This document shows positions 47,719 through 59,862 of a stretch of 64,000 nucleotides of DNA, piece by piece. Source of the stretch: Rhizophagus clarus (Eukaryota; Glomeromycota; Glomeromycetes; Glomerales; Glomeraceae). The stretch is taken from assembly GCA_015698045.1 (NCBI GenBank), contig BLAL01000059.1:191001-255000 (forward strand). Reading direction: 5' to 3'. The first letter of the stretch is position 1. The number at the start of each line of letters is the position of its first letter. The notes under the pieces are model-generated. The model made no database searches. It saw nothing but the letters and a program-made list of their open reading frames with translations, and was not told where the DNA came from. The translations under genes were made by a program, and so were the position numbers.

Positions 47719-48525
47719 ATGGCTTTTAATTTTAATTTACCATCCTATACTGGTGGTCAACTCGCACATCCCACGACTATCCCTCAAAATATTACTCCAG
47801 GTAATCTCACGGATCGAGAGTACTCTAATGCGGTTATCTATACTTCTGACGTTATTAACTGTTATCGTAAGTTAACAGAGCCGTAGAGTGCATTGTTTAA
47901 ACTTCCTATTAATTGTTATTATTTATTAGGTTATGGTGATGCTACCGAATCTGATGTCGCATCAGGTGGGAAACGGTAAGTTTTCATCGATCACTAATAC
48001 TATATATTTACAAATATTAATCGCTTATTCTTTATAGCAAGATTATCAGCCTTGCAACCTACAAGATGCCCCTGTGTGGGCTAATCAACTTCAGCTAAAC
48101 ATCAATCAAGGATTCAATCAAGTCAATCAAAGATTCAATCAATTAGAGATCAACGTTGCAAAGGTAGTTCACCTTTTTTTTGTATTGATTTAATACAAAC
48201 TAATATGAGTACTGTTCATATAAAGGCCTATAACGCCTCCTGTGGAGATGGCGTATCTCGCCTTGGATGATTGTTAATGATAGAAATGGCTTTGATCCTA
48301 CAACACAAGTATGTAAAATATTATTATTTATTTTAGCCACTGATATTATTATAGAATTTACCCGCACTTCACAATCGTAATGATATTACAGGATTAAGCA
48401 ACAACAACACAGATACGTACATTGCTTTTTATCAAATTAATATACCAGTGTTCGCATCGGCTACCGATAAAAAAACGGAAATCGCAAGACATTTAGGAGT
48501 TTCCTTCGTTGGTCTTTCATTCTAA
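47719..48525 (+). pseudogene. Five-exon gene with two frameshifts, lineage-type protein family
   Basis: Exons at 47719-47866, 47930-47965, 48038-48163, 48226-48308 and 48355-48525 have GT-AG borders (exon 2 uses GTGGGA). The frame starts MAFNFNLPSYTGGQLAHPTT and ends VFASATDKKTEIARHLGVSF plus a short tail. In exon 3 it reads ARLSALQPTRCP and then must gain a base (about 48070) to continue as VWANQLQLNINQGFNQVNQR. In exon 4 it reads AYNASCGDG and must lose one (about 48263) to continue as MIVNDRNGFDPTTQ. The two shifts compensate, and without them stops follow at once. Middle Gln/Asn-rich repeats (NQGFNQVNQRFNQLE) suggest a coiled coil. It resembles multi-copy proteins I associate with arbuscular mycorrhizal fungi, but no function is known. 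A recent pseudogene or two consensus errors are both possible. Confidence 0.6.
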
Positions 48526-49619
48526 GACAAGGCAGCTAGTTCTTGCTCAGCTAAATCCTCTTTATAAGCTTGATTTTATAGTTTTTTTTGCTTGTTAAAA
48601 AAAAGGTTCCAAATTATGTGACTTTGATAATTTTTTTTCTTGATGTAATTAAAACTTTGTAAAATAGCACGAGTTTCTAAATTTATAATTATCCCGAAAT
48701 CTCATATCTACTTTATGTAATTTATCGAAATCTTTACTATAATTAATACAAGTATTAGTCATTGCTATCATACTCTTAATTCTTTAATCTTTATGTACAT
48801 TAATAATTATAATGTTCAAGACTATAATATTATATTATTAAATTTTCTTTTATACAATATCAAATATATTATTTTTTTTTTAATAGTTATAAAATAAATC
48901 TGCTAAAGTTAGGATCCCGGAAATACATATAGCTGGATTCTAAGCATTTCTTCAGGGCCGGCATTATTATAATACCAATTAGTTTCTAAAAATGAAAAAT
49001 ATATTTGACTGGAATTATTTAAAAAAAAGTAAGATTTACATGATTTTTTTGGCCTATTCTATGCAATTCAAAATCTATCTAAAATGAAGAAAAATAAGTG
49101 AAAGTTTTTTTTTTCCTAAGGTAAATGGGCTGTATAATTATTGGATCGTAAAGATTAGTTGACAATTTAACTTTAATTCTTTAAGAGAAGAGGTCTAAAG
49201 TAGCTGCAACATTTGAGTGTATTTAGTAATTTATCAACTAGGTTTTTACGAAACCATTATCAGTAAATTTAATCAAAGTCAAACAATCAATGCAATAAAT
49301 CAATTGAATTCTGAAATTATTTTGAAAGGATAGTACATTGTTTAATGTCAACCAAGTACGTTTATTGTTATAATATTTTTGATCACATTAACTTTCAATT
49401 TTATATTTGAAGTAAACAATTAACTAATATGTTAAACATATAGTATTATAATCTATATATTTCGAAGAATTCTAAAATAATTTCAATGTTTAATGATGTA
49501 ATAAAAGTTGTTTAAATAATAAGTTACAATTTAACAAATTAATAAAAGTAAAATTAAACGTATGTCTATCATACACAACTCTTAAAAATTAATGTAACCA
49601 GACATAATGAAGTTGGAGT

Positions 49620-49650
<31 letters not shown>

Positions 49651-49737
49651 GGTAATAAGTAATCAATGTTTCAAAGGTTATTTATTATTAATTAATTAAA
49701 TATTAGGACTAAATTATTCGATAATTTTAATTTAAAA
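48526..49737. other. Intergenic
   Basis: 3' flanks of the frameshifted gene and of the convergent helicase gene. No gene recognised. An A27 run lies at 49625-49651. A short G/C-containing patch at 48905-48965 (GGATCCCGG, GGGCCGGC) has no open frame. Confidence 0.5.
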
Positions 49738-52700
49738 TTATTTAAAAAGAACTTTAAGATCTTCTAATCTATGTCGAGTAATGTCCTGTTTACTTAGTTT
49801 TTCAGAAAGTGTTAATTCGGCAAGCCGTAGCTTGCGCTCTTGTAATTGGAGAATACCTTCTTCAATGGAATTCTATAATATTAAAATAAATGAAAATTAA
49901 TGAACTTAGTCTATAGAACTAAAGAGTCGTTTGACCTGACTTACTTTAATAATAAATCTGATGGTATCCACGGCGCAAGTTTGACCAAGACGATGAATTC
50001 TATCAATGGCTTGGTTTTCAACTGATGGATTCCTATTATAAAAAAAATAGTCAATCATATAAATAAAATCATACTTATATTCTTTATCTTTCGTAAATAT
50101 TATGTAATCGCTTACCAAAATGGATCCATAAGATATGCTCGTTGAGCAGCTGTTAGGTTTAACCTTTGAATTTGGGAATTATTGAATTAACTACTTTCTT
50201 GTGTAAGAATCATAAAGGTACACATAATTTATATCGTAACTTACCCAACACCACCGGCTTTTAAAGAAACAAGTATGACGCTCACTTTATTTTGGTGTTT
50301 AAAAGTGTCCATATTTTGTGTTCGCTCTGAACGAGACATTGTGCCATCCAATCTGGTAAATATAATATCATTTTCTTTTAAAGCATCCTACATACGTTAT
50401 AAAAATTTGTTTAATTTTCTTGTGAAATAACTTTGAAAACAAATAACATTACCTCAATTAAGTCCAACATCTTGGTCCATTGTGAGAATACTACGCTTTT
50501 CACACCATCCTCCTTTGCTTGAACCAAATCTTCAATTAATGCCTTGACTTTGGTGCTATGAACATTTTTCTCTCTTTCAGATCTCGTAATGTGATCATTT
50601 TCAAGATCTTTAGAGTCGTTAATCTCACAAACATCATTAGAAAATAATTTTAGTCCGCATATTGGACAGTTTGTTGACTCGGATGATATAGTAATACTAG
50701 TTAAACTTGGCAAATTGTTTATACTCTTATTAGCACATTCTATACAAAACAAATGTTCACATCGAGTAACCACAACGGGTTGAACCAGTTCCTGCAAACA
50801 AAAACCGCACTGGTCCATTGCACTATCTCTAACTATACTAAGTAACATCGACGCTCTTTTCGAAGTTAACCCTTCATTAACGATTTCTTCATCTAAATCT
50901 TCAGGAATATCTGACTCCTTAACTAATGAATAATGAGCACAAATCTGACGCAAACGTAATATGGACTGTAGAATGTTAACATAATGTCGCATTATGTTGT
51001 TTTCCTCAGTGTACTTTCTAACCCGTTCAGATTGATAATTATACATCTTTTCATATAATTTACGCTCGTGATCACTAAGCTCAAGGTAGCGAATATGGTC
51101 ATTACGTGGTGGTAAAGATAATAGTGACTTTCCATTAAGTGTTTTTGTTCTACGAAGAGTTATGCACTTCATCAAAGTTTGTAATCTATTAATACCATCG
51201 GGGTCGATCGATTTTATTGGACGTAAAATGTATTGTTTCCACTTTTCCTTATCATGAAAAGGATCCATGTGGAGAAATTTAATAAGGGCAAATAGATCTT
51301 CTACCCTATAAAAAAGAATTAAATATAGACAAAAAATAAATAAATAAAATATATGTAAATTGACAATTTTTAAACGAGAAAACTTAAATAATAAGTTCAC
51401 TCACTTATTTTGAATTGGTGTTCCAGTCAAACACCAACGTCTTTCTGCTTTCAGAGAACACGCGGCTTTACTTTGTACTGTGGTAACATCTTTAATTATA
51501 TGGGCTTCATCTAAAATGATGCGGAACCAATGGATCTGTTGCAAAGCTGAAGTTGTTGGAGAATTAGCTGGCTCACTATCATTCACAACGTTTATTTGAC
51601 TGTCATCCGAAGCGTTTTTTGACTGTTGATTTTTTTGGCTTTTTGATTGCTTGCTAAATTCAGTACCCGAAACGTTATAAGTTGTGATAACAACATCATA
51701 ATCTATCAAATCAGAAGGATCCGAAGTACGAGAACCTCCATGATATACGTATACTTTAAGAGCTTCCTTCTGAACGTGATTGACAAGTTGTTCCTCCCAA
51801 TTTGCAACAGTGGACAAGGGGCATATAATAAGAGTTCCCTTAGATTTCAAACTCCCGATTGAATTATCGTCGTCCGCTGATTGAATAGATGATGATGATG
51901 ATTCGCTAATATTTGAAGTTTTTACTGTTGATACCTCTGTAGGCTTCTTTACAAATTCCTCAGCATCTTTTTGCGTTCTAAGAATCAGGGCTATCATTTG
52001 TATGGTTTTACCAAGCCCCATCTATAGTAAAAGAAAAACAGAAAAACTGAATAAAATAATATTTTTTTTTTTTTTTTGAAAAAAAAGGAAAAAGAAAAAA
52101 AAATCCAATAAATTACATCATCAGCTATTATTCCCCCTCTCATTTGAACAGGTTTTTCATAGACCTCCGATTTAGTTACTATATTATAATAAACTATATG
52201 ACGTCCTGCGCTAATTCGAGTTCTCCATAATGACATCATTTTGTTAGTTTGGTCATTTGTGAAATCATTGTATTGTTCTCTTTGCACCAAAAAATACAAT
52301 GCTTGCTTTTGATGTTTGTATAATGTCGTAGTCAATCTTTTATCTATATATATATAATTTAAATTGCATTCAAATAATATGGAATAAAAATGATTATGAT
52401 ATAAATAGCTAGCATCTTACCTGGATCTAACGTAGGCATGTTATCAGCAGTCATTAAAGAATTAAAAACTTTATTCATTTTGTTCTTAATGTCTTCCGAA
52501 GACCTCGTTGTTGTTCCAAAACTACCACCTGAGTATCCTTTGTATATTTTCTGACTAATTTTATTTTGATAAGCATTACCAGAGAGATTATGTGGATTTG
52601 AATAACGGGTCTCTACATTATAAACTATCGGATCTATTAAGAACACCCCTCTTTCAGAAAGATGCGTGCTTACAACTTTAGTATTAAGAGGATGTCCATA

Positions 52701-53815
52701 TAACACAATATGAAGAGGAATGCTTATCGCCTACGTAAATATTTGAATATTAAAATGTGAATATTTTACAATAAATAAATAAAAAATGAATATTTAAAGG
52801 TTAAATATACCGCAGGAGGCCAATTTTTTGGAATTGTTGCTTCTGTCCAGACAATGTTGTCATCCATTAATGGAATTAATATACCAGCTAATTTTTTTTC
52901 AACCACACCGAACTTGAGAAGTTCAAACACAGTTAGATTGATTTATTAATCAAAACAGTTGATAAAGAATACTTACTTCGTAATCATGATCTTTTATAAC
53001 ACGAATTTCTAATAATAATAAGAGTATAATTATTTTAATATTCAATCACGACTTTTTGATGATATTTGGAGATTCGATAAGATCTTACCTTGTTTTTCCC
53101 CCCACTCTCTCCTTAATTTTACTTCTTCTTCACCTTTCCCATCCGAACAAGGTCTCGGATACAAAATTATGAGCTCCGTATCAATCATACCCCAACACAC
53201 ATCTCTGTTCGTTTCTTGCTCGTCGATAACACAATCATTATCATCACTACTATCATTCGTTAGATCGATAATTTCTTGCGAACTTTGATTAGGAGATCTA
53301 GAGCTAGTACTACTAAAACTATTAGGAGAAGGATTAGAAGCAAGAGGAGGTGTTTGAATCACGGTAGGATTTATCATTCCTATATTATAAGGTTGGTCCA
53401 AGCCATTTAACCCATTTAAAGTACTCGACATATTAAAACTTTGTGAATGTGGTACATATTGAGAATAATTTAAGGGAAGAGGCAGTATTGGATTATTTGG
53501 TAGTACGCAAGATTGCGTTCCAATTGAAGTTTGCGTAGGGGTACGCGGTAGAGGCAAAATTTCTCGATTACTAGACAGATGCATTACACTTTGAAAAAAT
53601 GGTCTATGTTCTTGAACTTGTTCTATTTTGTTTCGTTTTTGCGGTCTAGTATCAGTAGACTCATTTATGGTTTCAGGACGTGGTTGCTTTTTTGAAGGTG
53701 ATATTGAATAATAAGAATTAACTGCTTTGGATGCGTTTTCTCTCGTTAAATCTATCACACTCGAAGGTGGAATATTATTTTGATAAATTCGCTTTTGATT
53801 ATTAGCATGGTTCAT
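49738..53815 (-). CDS. RAD5/HLTF-type SNF2 helicase with RING finger
   Basis: Eleven exons (53815-53089, 53008-52977, 52912-52811, 52730-52421, 52343-52117, 52021-51405, 51305-50453, 50387-50245, 50163-50116, 50032-49945, 49872-49738) give 1,093 residues. The N-terminal ~190 residues are Ser/Pro/Asn-rich. A conserved fungal module follows (DVCWGMIDTELIILYPRP). The SNF2 ATPase has motif I MGLGKT near residue 468, DEAH near 640, LTGTPIQNK, and C-terminal lobe motifs SLKAGGVGLNLTAAQRAYLM and QAIDRIHRLGQT. A C3HC4 RING (CGFC ... CEHLFCIECA ... CPIC, about 838-890) is inserted between the two lobes, the defining layout of Rad5/HLTF. Such proteins remodel stalled replication forks and act as ubiquitin ligases for PCNA in error-free damage tolerance. 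A Ser/Asp-rich insert (TSNISESSSSSIQSADDD) lies after motif I. A Uls1-like relative is the alternative. The N-terminal HIRAN domain is not obvious. Confidence 0.93.
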
Positions 53816-54237
53816 TTTGTTCAGGATTAAAAGTTATTGAAATTCGGAACCAGAATTTAATTTAATTGAAGTATTATTTCTACTTTATTTGAAACAAAAA
53901 AAATACCTTATACAACAAAAAATCCGGATAATGACGAAATCAATCAAGTTCGAGAATAATCTGAATGCCCCGATTGCCATATTTGTCAATTTTTTAACAA
54001 AAGAATTTTTGGAAATTTTTTTAGTTGTGCCACCGTGATATCATTATGCTCATTTAAATACCCACAATTATCCACATGGGTAGTGGGAGATCATGGGATG
54101 TCTTTTTGTATTTTCTTTAAATAGGGATCCCATTTAAAATAAAGTCTTTAAAAAAAAAAAAAGTTGCACGTGTTCCAACCTGTTTATATTTACTGCGACT
54201 TTCATATGAAATTTTTTTTTTTTTCCAAGTTTGAAAA
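53816..54237. promoter_or_regulatory. Divergent promoter between RAD5-like gene and EMC4
   Basis: A 422-bp spacer. It contains CACGTG at 54167-54172, about 70 bp before the EMC4 start, and T/A homopolymers. Regulatory roles are inferred from position. Confidence 0.35.
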
Positions 54238-55201
54238 ATGTCAAACAAATGGAGATTTGATTTCTCAAATCTTTCGGATCAAGCTAGGTTGTACACTTAT
54301 TGACGAAAATTTTATTACCTTTTATTTACAGTTTTATAACTTAAATGGGTTTTGAAATATTATAATTATCTTAGAAAATACGAAATTCGAGGGCAAACTT
54401 ATGTTGTAGATGCACCACCTCCACCAGGTTTTGCCGCATCTGTTCCGGCTATCACATCAAATACTAAAGGCAATGTGGTAGGTCATAATTTTAATTTCTT
54501 TGAAAATATTTTAAATGATGTATTAAAATTAAGTTATTATTTACTTTTTAAGAAAAATAAAAAAGATGCTCAACAAGTCCCAACTGAAAAAGATCAAGAA
54601 ACATTAAAAATCAAGGTAATTATCACATTTCTTGAATTAAAATACTTCAATTGTTTTTTAGTTTGTTTAACTCGTTCTTTTTTTAAGAAAGCGTGGGATG
54701 CAGCTTTATCGCCGGGAAAAAATATACCCATGAACGCTTTTATGTTATGGATGAGTGGGAATGGAGTACAAATATTTAGCGTTATGATTACAGGAATGTT
54801 ATTCTTCCAACCGATTAAAGCATTAATGGGAATTGATAGTGGTAAATGTTTAAAATCGATGATTTATTTATATTTAATTAATTATTTTTCTGATTTCTAA
54901 CGTAACATTTTCAATTTTAACAGTGTTTGAACGATATGAATCACCAAAGACCAAATCACAATTAATTTGGCCAAAACTTGTTTATGTGATCTTACAACTT
55001 CTTACAATGTCTTTAGGATTATATAAATGTTCATCTATGGGACTTTTACCTACCGCATCATCTGATTGGTTAGCATTTATGGAACCAAAGCAGGTAAAAC
55101 CAAAGGAATAATGGATAACGAATATTTTTTAAAAAAAAACTAATTTTTTTTTTTTTTCCTCATTTAATTTTTTACAGATTTTAGAACATTCTGTAATTTA
55201 A
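54238..55201 (+). CDS. EMC4: ER membrane protein complex subunit 4
   Basis: EMC4 is a subunit of the ER membrane complex, the insertase for tail-anchored and multipass membrane proteins. Six exons (54238-54287, 54375-54477, 54553-54615, 54688-54841, 54924-55093, 55178-55201) give 187 residues. The N-terminus [20 protein letters not shown] matches the short conserved lead of the family. The core reads [54 protein letters not shown] and MEPKQ, all family landmarks, with two hydrophobic helices around residues 95-120 and 145-165. Exon 1 uses a GTTGTA donor. Retaining the last intron would replace the tail ILEHSVI with VKPKE, so two C-termini are possible. It converges on the TBCA gene, 171 bp away. 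Confident. Confidence 0.95.
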
Positions 55202-55372
55202 AATTTGGAAATAATATTACTGGACTATTAAAAATCTATTTAGATAACGATTAATCATACATTTGCATCAAACATGTTTCGAAAAATTAATGCTTATAAA
55301 TATTTTTGTTTATTTTATCAAATTTAAAACATTATAATATACATGATATTTTTGCTTAAATAACAAAGCAAA

Positions 55373-55960
55373 TCAATTAGTATTTTCTTTGTTAATTTGT
55401 TCAAGGATATCTTCCGCTTGTTTTAATTCTTCTGTTCCCTCCCAAGACGCATCCTTATTTTCCTATAAAAATGAAATTTAGTAAATTAATTTATTAAGAA
55501 GGAAAAAAAAAAAAGATTATTCCTTACAAGTAATTTTTGCAATTGTTTCTGAGCTTCCATAAGACGATTATGACAATCTGGGATCATATTTAATGATTCT
55601 TGCAACACTTCTTTCTATTTTACAAAAAAATAAAAAAAAATAAAAAAATAAATGAATAATTAATTTATATAATAAATATATTAAAAATAATGATATTTGG
55701 AACCTGTTTAGATATATCATGTTCATCAGCACCCTCCGATATTAGTTTGTCAATACGTTTTTGTTGACTTTCGCCCTCTTTACGATAAGATTTTTCATCA
55801 TTAAAAAGACTTTCTCAAAAAATATTTATATTATTTTTTTGTTAATAAATGAAACAAATCATAAATTTTTTATAAAAACATTTAAAGAACTTGAAACAAA
55901 CCGTTTAACGGTTCCAGTCTTAATCTTGAGATCACGAAGGGTAGGCTGAGTAGCAGACAT
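55373..55960 (-). CDS. TBCA: Tubulin-binding cofactor A
   Basis: Cofactor A (yeast Rbl2) binds free beta-tubulin during tubulin folding and dimer assembly in the cytosol. Four exons on the minus strand (55960-55902, 55809-55704, 55614-55528, 55462-55373) give 113 residues, the normal size. The protein starts MSATQPTLRDLKIKTGTVKR, matching the LRxLKIKTGxVKR family start, then EKSYRKEGESQQKRIDKLIS, an MIPDCHNRL block, and an acidic helical tail ending INKENTN. The whole protein is predicted three-helix coiled coil. Exon 1 uses a GTTTGT donor. All junction phases agree. Confidence 0.95.
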
Positions 55961-58391
55961 TGTCAAGGAAGAAAGGATTAAACCTTATACTTTTTAGGGA
56001 AAACGGAATTTTACGATCCATTAACTCATATTTGGGGGGGATATTCCCTAATATAATTAATTATCCAATCTGATCCATGATCCATCATCTGATCCGGTAT
56101 GATTATTGTGAAAAACTCTAATAAGAGAAAGCGGCAAAGACTGAAAGCTTACATTCATTGTAAATGATAAATTGTAAATGATAAAATATTTACATATTCA
56201 TTTAAATTTGAATGAATAAGATTACAAATCAGTAGAAGAAGAGAAATAAAGTAAATATATAAAAAGGAAAAGAATTTTTTTTTTCCTTTCATTCATAATT
56301 TAAAAATGATTTCTTTGTTCCAAAATTGGAAATGCCAATTGATTAGTTTTAAACGGAAAGTTGGTAAAAGCACCACTTGCGCCCGGAATATGACGTAATT
56401 TCTCTTTTTTGGACTAGTAACAAAGAAGCTATCATCACATATTTATACAATAATAAATTAAGTTTAATCATATTTTTTTCCTAATTTCACTTCTTTCAAC
56501 TCGACCATAGTGCAGGGGAATATCATGCTATCATGCTTTGGTGCCTTTGGTGAATAAAATAATTAATGTAAATGGCATAAAATGTGTCAAATTGTTACCT
56601 TAGACATTTTATATTGTATCGCATAGCGATAACCAATCATACTCCTTGTGTAAATTTAAATTTATTCCAATATCATTAGCAAGCATGAAATATTATATAT
56701 GAAATTACATGATGATGTTTCAACTAAAATGAACGATCAAAAATTCTAAGCAAATATTTCTTTAGCGAGATAAAATTGTAGATTGTGTCAGGCTTTTTAA
56801 TTTTGAAAACAGTCTCTAAATGTCTGGTTTGATTTTATTTGGTACCAATAAAAAGGTATTTCCTTCGGAAATATGTTGAACCATTCTAAATAGTTCTCTT
56901 CCAGCATATCAGATGTTGATAATTATTGACAAGATATCCAGCCATCAGAAAACACGCATAAGCAAGGTATAATTCAATAAGGTATCATAATTTTAACAAA
57001 AAAGATGAAGAAAATTTCATTTCAAATATTTGAATCTTTTTTATTTGACTATATTTTTAAAAGATCTATACTCTCGATTAATAATACATCTCTTGATTCT
57101 GATAACTCAAGCTTAGACCTGATTGAAATTATACTGTATCCCTCGTAATGCTCGTATAACACCGGGGCAAAGATAAAAAGACATTTTGAAAAAATTTTGA
57201 AATATTTGTAAGAAATTTAAAGAAAAAAATAAAAGAAAATTACATATATTTATAGAATTTTGAAATCAGGCCGATATCTCACCAAGTACTTGTTAAATAC
57301 TTGATCATAATTTCATGTACTAAACTGTAATTCTGAAGGCTAATGCTCATTATAATAAATTAATATTAACCAATAATTAAAGTGAAACATTTATTTCCTT
57401 ACAATATTTTCTTAAAAATAGCCAGATAATATTAATGTAGATACAAACAAAAAGGAAATACGAATTTACTTATATTTTTCTTTTCTTAAAAAAAATCAAC
57501 TGTTAATAAATCTCAGCTATCGAGTAAAAAAAAGAAGAAATTCAGGTTCAAATCATTATGCCGAAGTCAAGGATTTCATGATCACAATCTGTCCTATAAA
57601 AAATATTGTCATATTGTCATATTGTACGTTTTTTATGTGGTCAAATTCTCAATTTCCGCATCTTGTAATAGCGTGCGAGTGTTTTCAGCATGACAAGAAC
57701 TCGCAATTGGATTACCAATATTAATAAAATGTTTAACAATAAATTTCACTTAATTTTATTGACCTTGTAGTAAAAGTATTCAACTATAAAAAAAATGGCA
57801 TTCTTTCTATTTATATGACTTTTTACTTCAAAAAAAATCTTTATGGTAATAAATAATCGAGACATATTAAACGTTGTACCATAAATCTTTAATTATTATA
57901 ATTTGCAATTTTGAAGATATTCTAGCCAGGAAGTCAGAACGTACCAATATGGAGTATACGGTTAGATTTAGAGTAATAAAGACATTTAATTCACGTGCAA
58001 GAACAAAAAGTAATGTCATTTTTAAGAAATAATAGTGTTGACGGTATTACTAGTAAAAATGACAAGTAAAATATTGACAAAGGACATCAATTAACGTGGA
58101 ATTTGATCATTTTGATTATTCACAATACTAAATCTTAGAATTGTCTAAATAAACTTTTGGGGAGAAAGTTAATAAGAATTCAAAAAAAATCTAGAAGTAA
58201 CGTTACAATTTAAAATATCATAATCGCGATACTTTAAATAAATTGACCTTCAGTTATCCTTTCAATGAACTTTTATTTTAGACAAAAAATCGAGCAAGAA
58301 ATGCAAGAAATATTCCTCATATTACTACTGTACTAGTGTTATTTGTAGTCCTTGATTCGAATTTACTCCAATATTATTTCTACTTTCATTA
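55961..58391. other. Intergenic; left part of the tandem-duplication block
   Basis: No firm gene. A 30-codon ORF at 56306-56398 (MISLFQNWKCQLISFKRKVG) is too short to call. From about 57.3 kb onward the sequence matches, with divergence, segments near 59.6-60.2 kb and 61.5-62.0 kb (shared phrases include TTCTTAAAAATAGCC, GAAATTCAGGT, GCAATTTTGAAGATATTC and CCAATATGGA), so this is the flank of the first of three duplicated units. 58150-58330 matches 62205-62370 in inverted orientation. Confidence 0.5.
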
Positions 58392-58730
58392 TTATTCAGT
58401 CCAGAGACGCAATTTCTTTTTATTTTTATGCATACTTGCTAGAAAATAACCTAAACAAGCTAAGGAAATTATAATTGTACCGCTAACAAAACCTGCAATT
58501 AATGTATTCGTCATATTGTTACCGTTTGATGTTGTTATTGATGATGTTATTGATTTTATTTCTGATATTTCTGGTGTTGTTGACGTTGTTTGCTCGGTTG
58601 CAGTCACTGTTTTTGCAGCTGGTGGTGAAGCTGGAGCTGGAGCTGGAGCTGATGCTCGAGTATTTACTTCACGTATAAGTTGAAGTAAAATTATAAAGAT
58701 AATAAATATTAAAATAAAAAATTTCTTCAT
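58392..58730 (-). CDS. Short secreted/type I membrane protein, copy A
   Basis: 112 residues, single exon. A strong signal peptide (MKKFFILIFIIFIILLQLI, cleavage likely after REVNTRA) precedes a Pro/Ala/Thr-rich ectodomain stretch (ASAPAPAPASPPAAKTVTAT), a single TM helix (LIAGFVSGTIIISLACLGYF) and a short basic tail (MHKNKKKLRLWTE). This is a type I single-pass surface protein layout; O-glycosylation of the Ser/Thr-rich part is plausible. Copies B (60340-60654) and C (62524-63187) share the signal peptide and TM. In copies B and C the tail goes on with GLNN- or ELND- and SNPG-like sequence. Here the matching bases lie just past the stop in another frame, so copy A has lost its long tail by a frameshift. 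Function unknown. Confidence 0.65.
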   Translation of the reverse strand: MKKFFILIFIIFIILLQLIREVNTRASAPAPAPASPPAAKTVTATEQTTSTTPEISEIKSITSSITTSNGNNMTNTLIAGFVSGTIIISLACLGYFLASMHKNKKKLRLWTE

Positions 58731-59699
58731 AATTAAAGAAAATTATGTAAATTAGTTTAATGTAGTAATTATTTGACTAAGAGAAGAAATCGAAATTTTT
58801 TCCTATTAATTAAATTTATATACGAATTTTTGTTTCACACTACGCCTATTTTTGTACAATTTATTCGGCGACTTTATTCCATAAAAAGATATAGTAAAGC
58901 ATGAATAAAGAAATATGTTTATTTATTCTCACATAATAAATTTTGAATAACATTAAAAACAGGAGAAAAAAGGGAAATAAATAACAAAAAGATTAACATG
59001 ATATGATAAGTTATTATACAAAATTTGAGATGTTAAGATAGTTTCTAGTGTATACAAGATATATACGAAGTATAATGATCGAAACCATTTTTTTTTTTTT
59101 AGGTGCTCGCGAAAGTCTTGCAAGTTTGAGTTTATAATAATTTTTATAAAACAACTCGTTATTTATTATACTGTATAACTGTATATGATATGCATAACAA
59201 TAAAGTTGATCGAATCTGCATTAATTATATTTATTGATATACAGTACTACTACATGGTAATACTATGCATATAATCATAAGAAGTTCTTTTTAATCATTA
59301 AAGATTTTCATATTTATCGACTTTAAAAAAATTTTCTTAGTAATATCCTCCCTAAGCATTCTATTAATCCAACCGCGTCGATGTTCATAATCAACAATAT
59401 TTACTTTATCACACAATAATTGTCATCTCTACTTCAAGCATGATATTTATTATTAAATTTGCCAATAAATAATTATGTTTAATATTTCTCGTAAACACAG
59501 TAATTTCATCTAAGCGCTTAGAACAACATTTAATGGCAAAATATCTAAGTGTCACGATTGAATGAATTATAAATATAAAAGTAAAAATAGCATACATTAT
59601 TTCCTTGCAGATAATATTACAGTATTATAATACATAAGTATATTGACAATGACGATTTATATTTAATTTTATTGACTTTGTGATAAAAGAATTCAACTA
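58731..59699. other. Duplicated non-coding flank between copies A and B
   Basis: The region upstream of copy A matches that upstream of copy B (phrases CGCCTATTTTTGTACAATTTAT, ATACGAAGTATAATGAT). A 62-codon minus-strand ORF at 59409-59597 (MYAIFTFIFIIHSIVTLRYF) is hydrophobic; the matching segment at 61.4-61.55 kb carries stops, so coding status is doubtful. Confidence 0.45.
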
Positions 59700-59860
59700 C
59701 ATATGGGTTCTTTGCTAGGAAAATGACCTTCTGAGAAATTTTTTAACTAAATTTTATTATTAAGCTCATTTTAATCTATTAAAAAATAAAGAACTATAAA
59801 AATCTCAATTTTTGGTAAAAAGTTCTCAGAAGGTCATTTTCCTAGCAAAGAACCCATATG
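59700..59860. mobile_element. 161-bp mariner-type MITE with TA target duplication
   Basis: Perfect 38-bp terminal inverted repeats beginning CATATGGGTTCTTTGCTAGG, flanked by TA on each side (59698-59699, 59861-59862). The duplicated flank of copy A (around 57780-57800) reads TTCAACTATAAAAAA without the element, an empty site with a single TA. The insertion therefore postdates the segmental duplication. TA duplication and short non-coding body fit a Tc1/mariner-derived MITE. Confidence 0.92.
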
Positions 59861-59862
59861 TA

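Noticed and set aside
51647..51862. Plus-strand 71-codon frame within the helicase gene
   Set aside because: Antisense shadow of the SNF2 exon.
57541..57560. GGTTCAAATC resembling a tRNA T-loop
   Set aside because: No acceptor stem, D-arm or anticodon arm can be formed around it.
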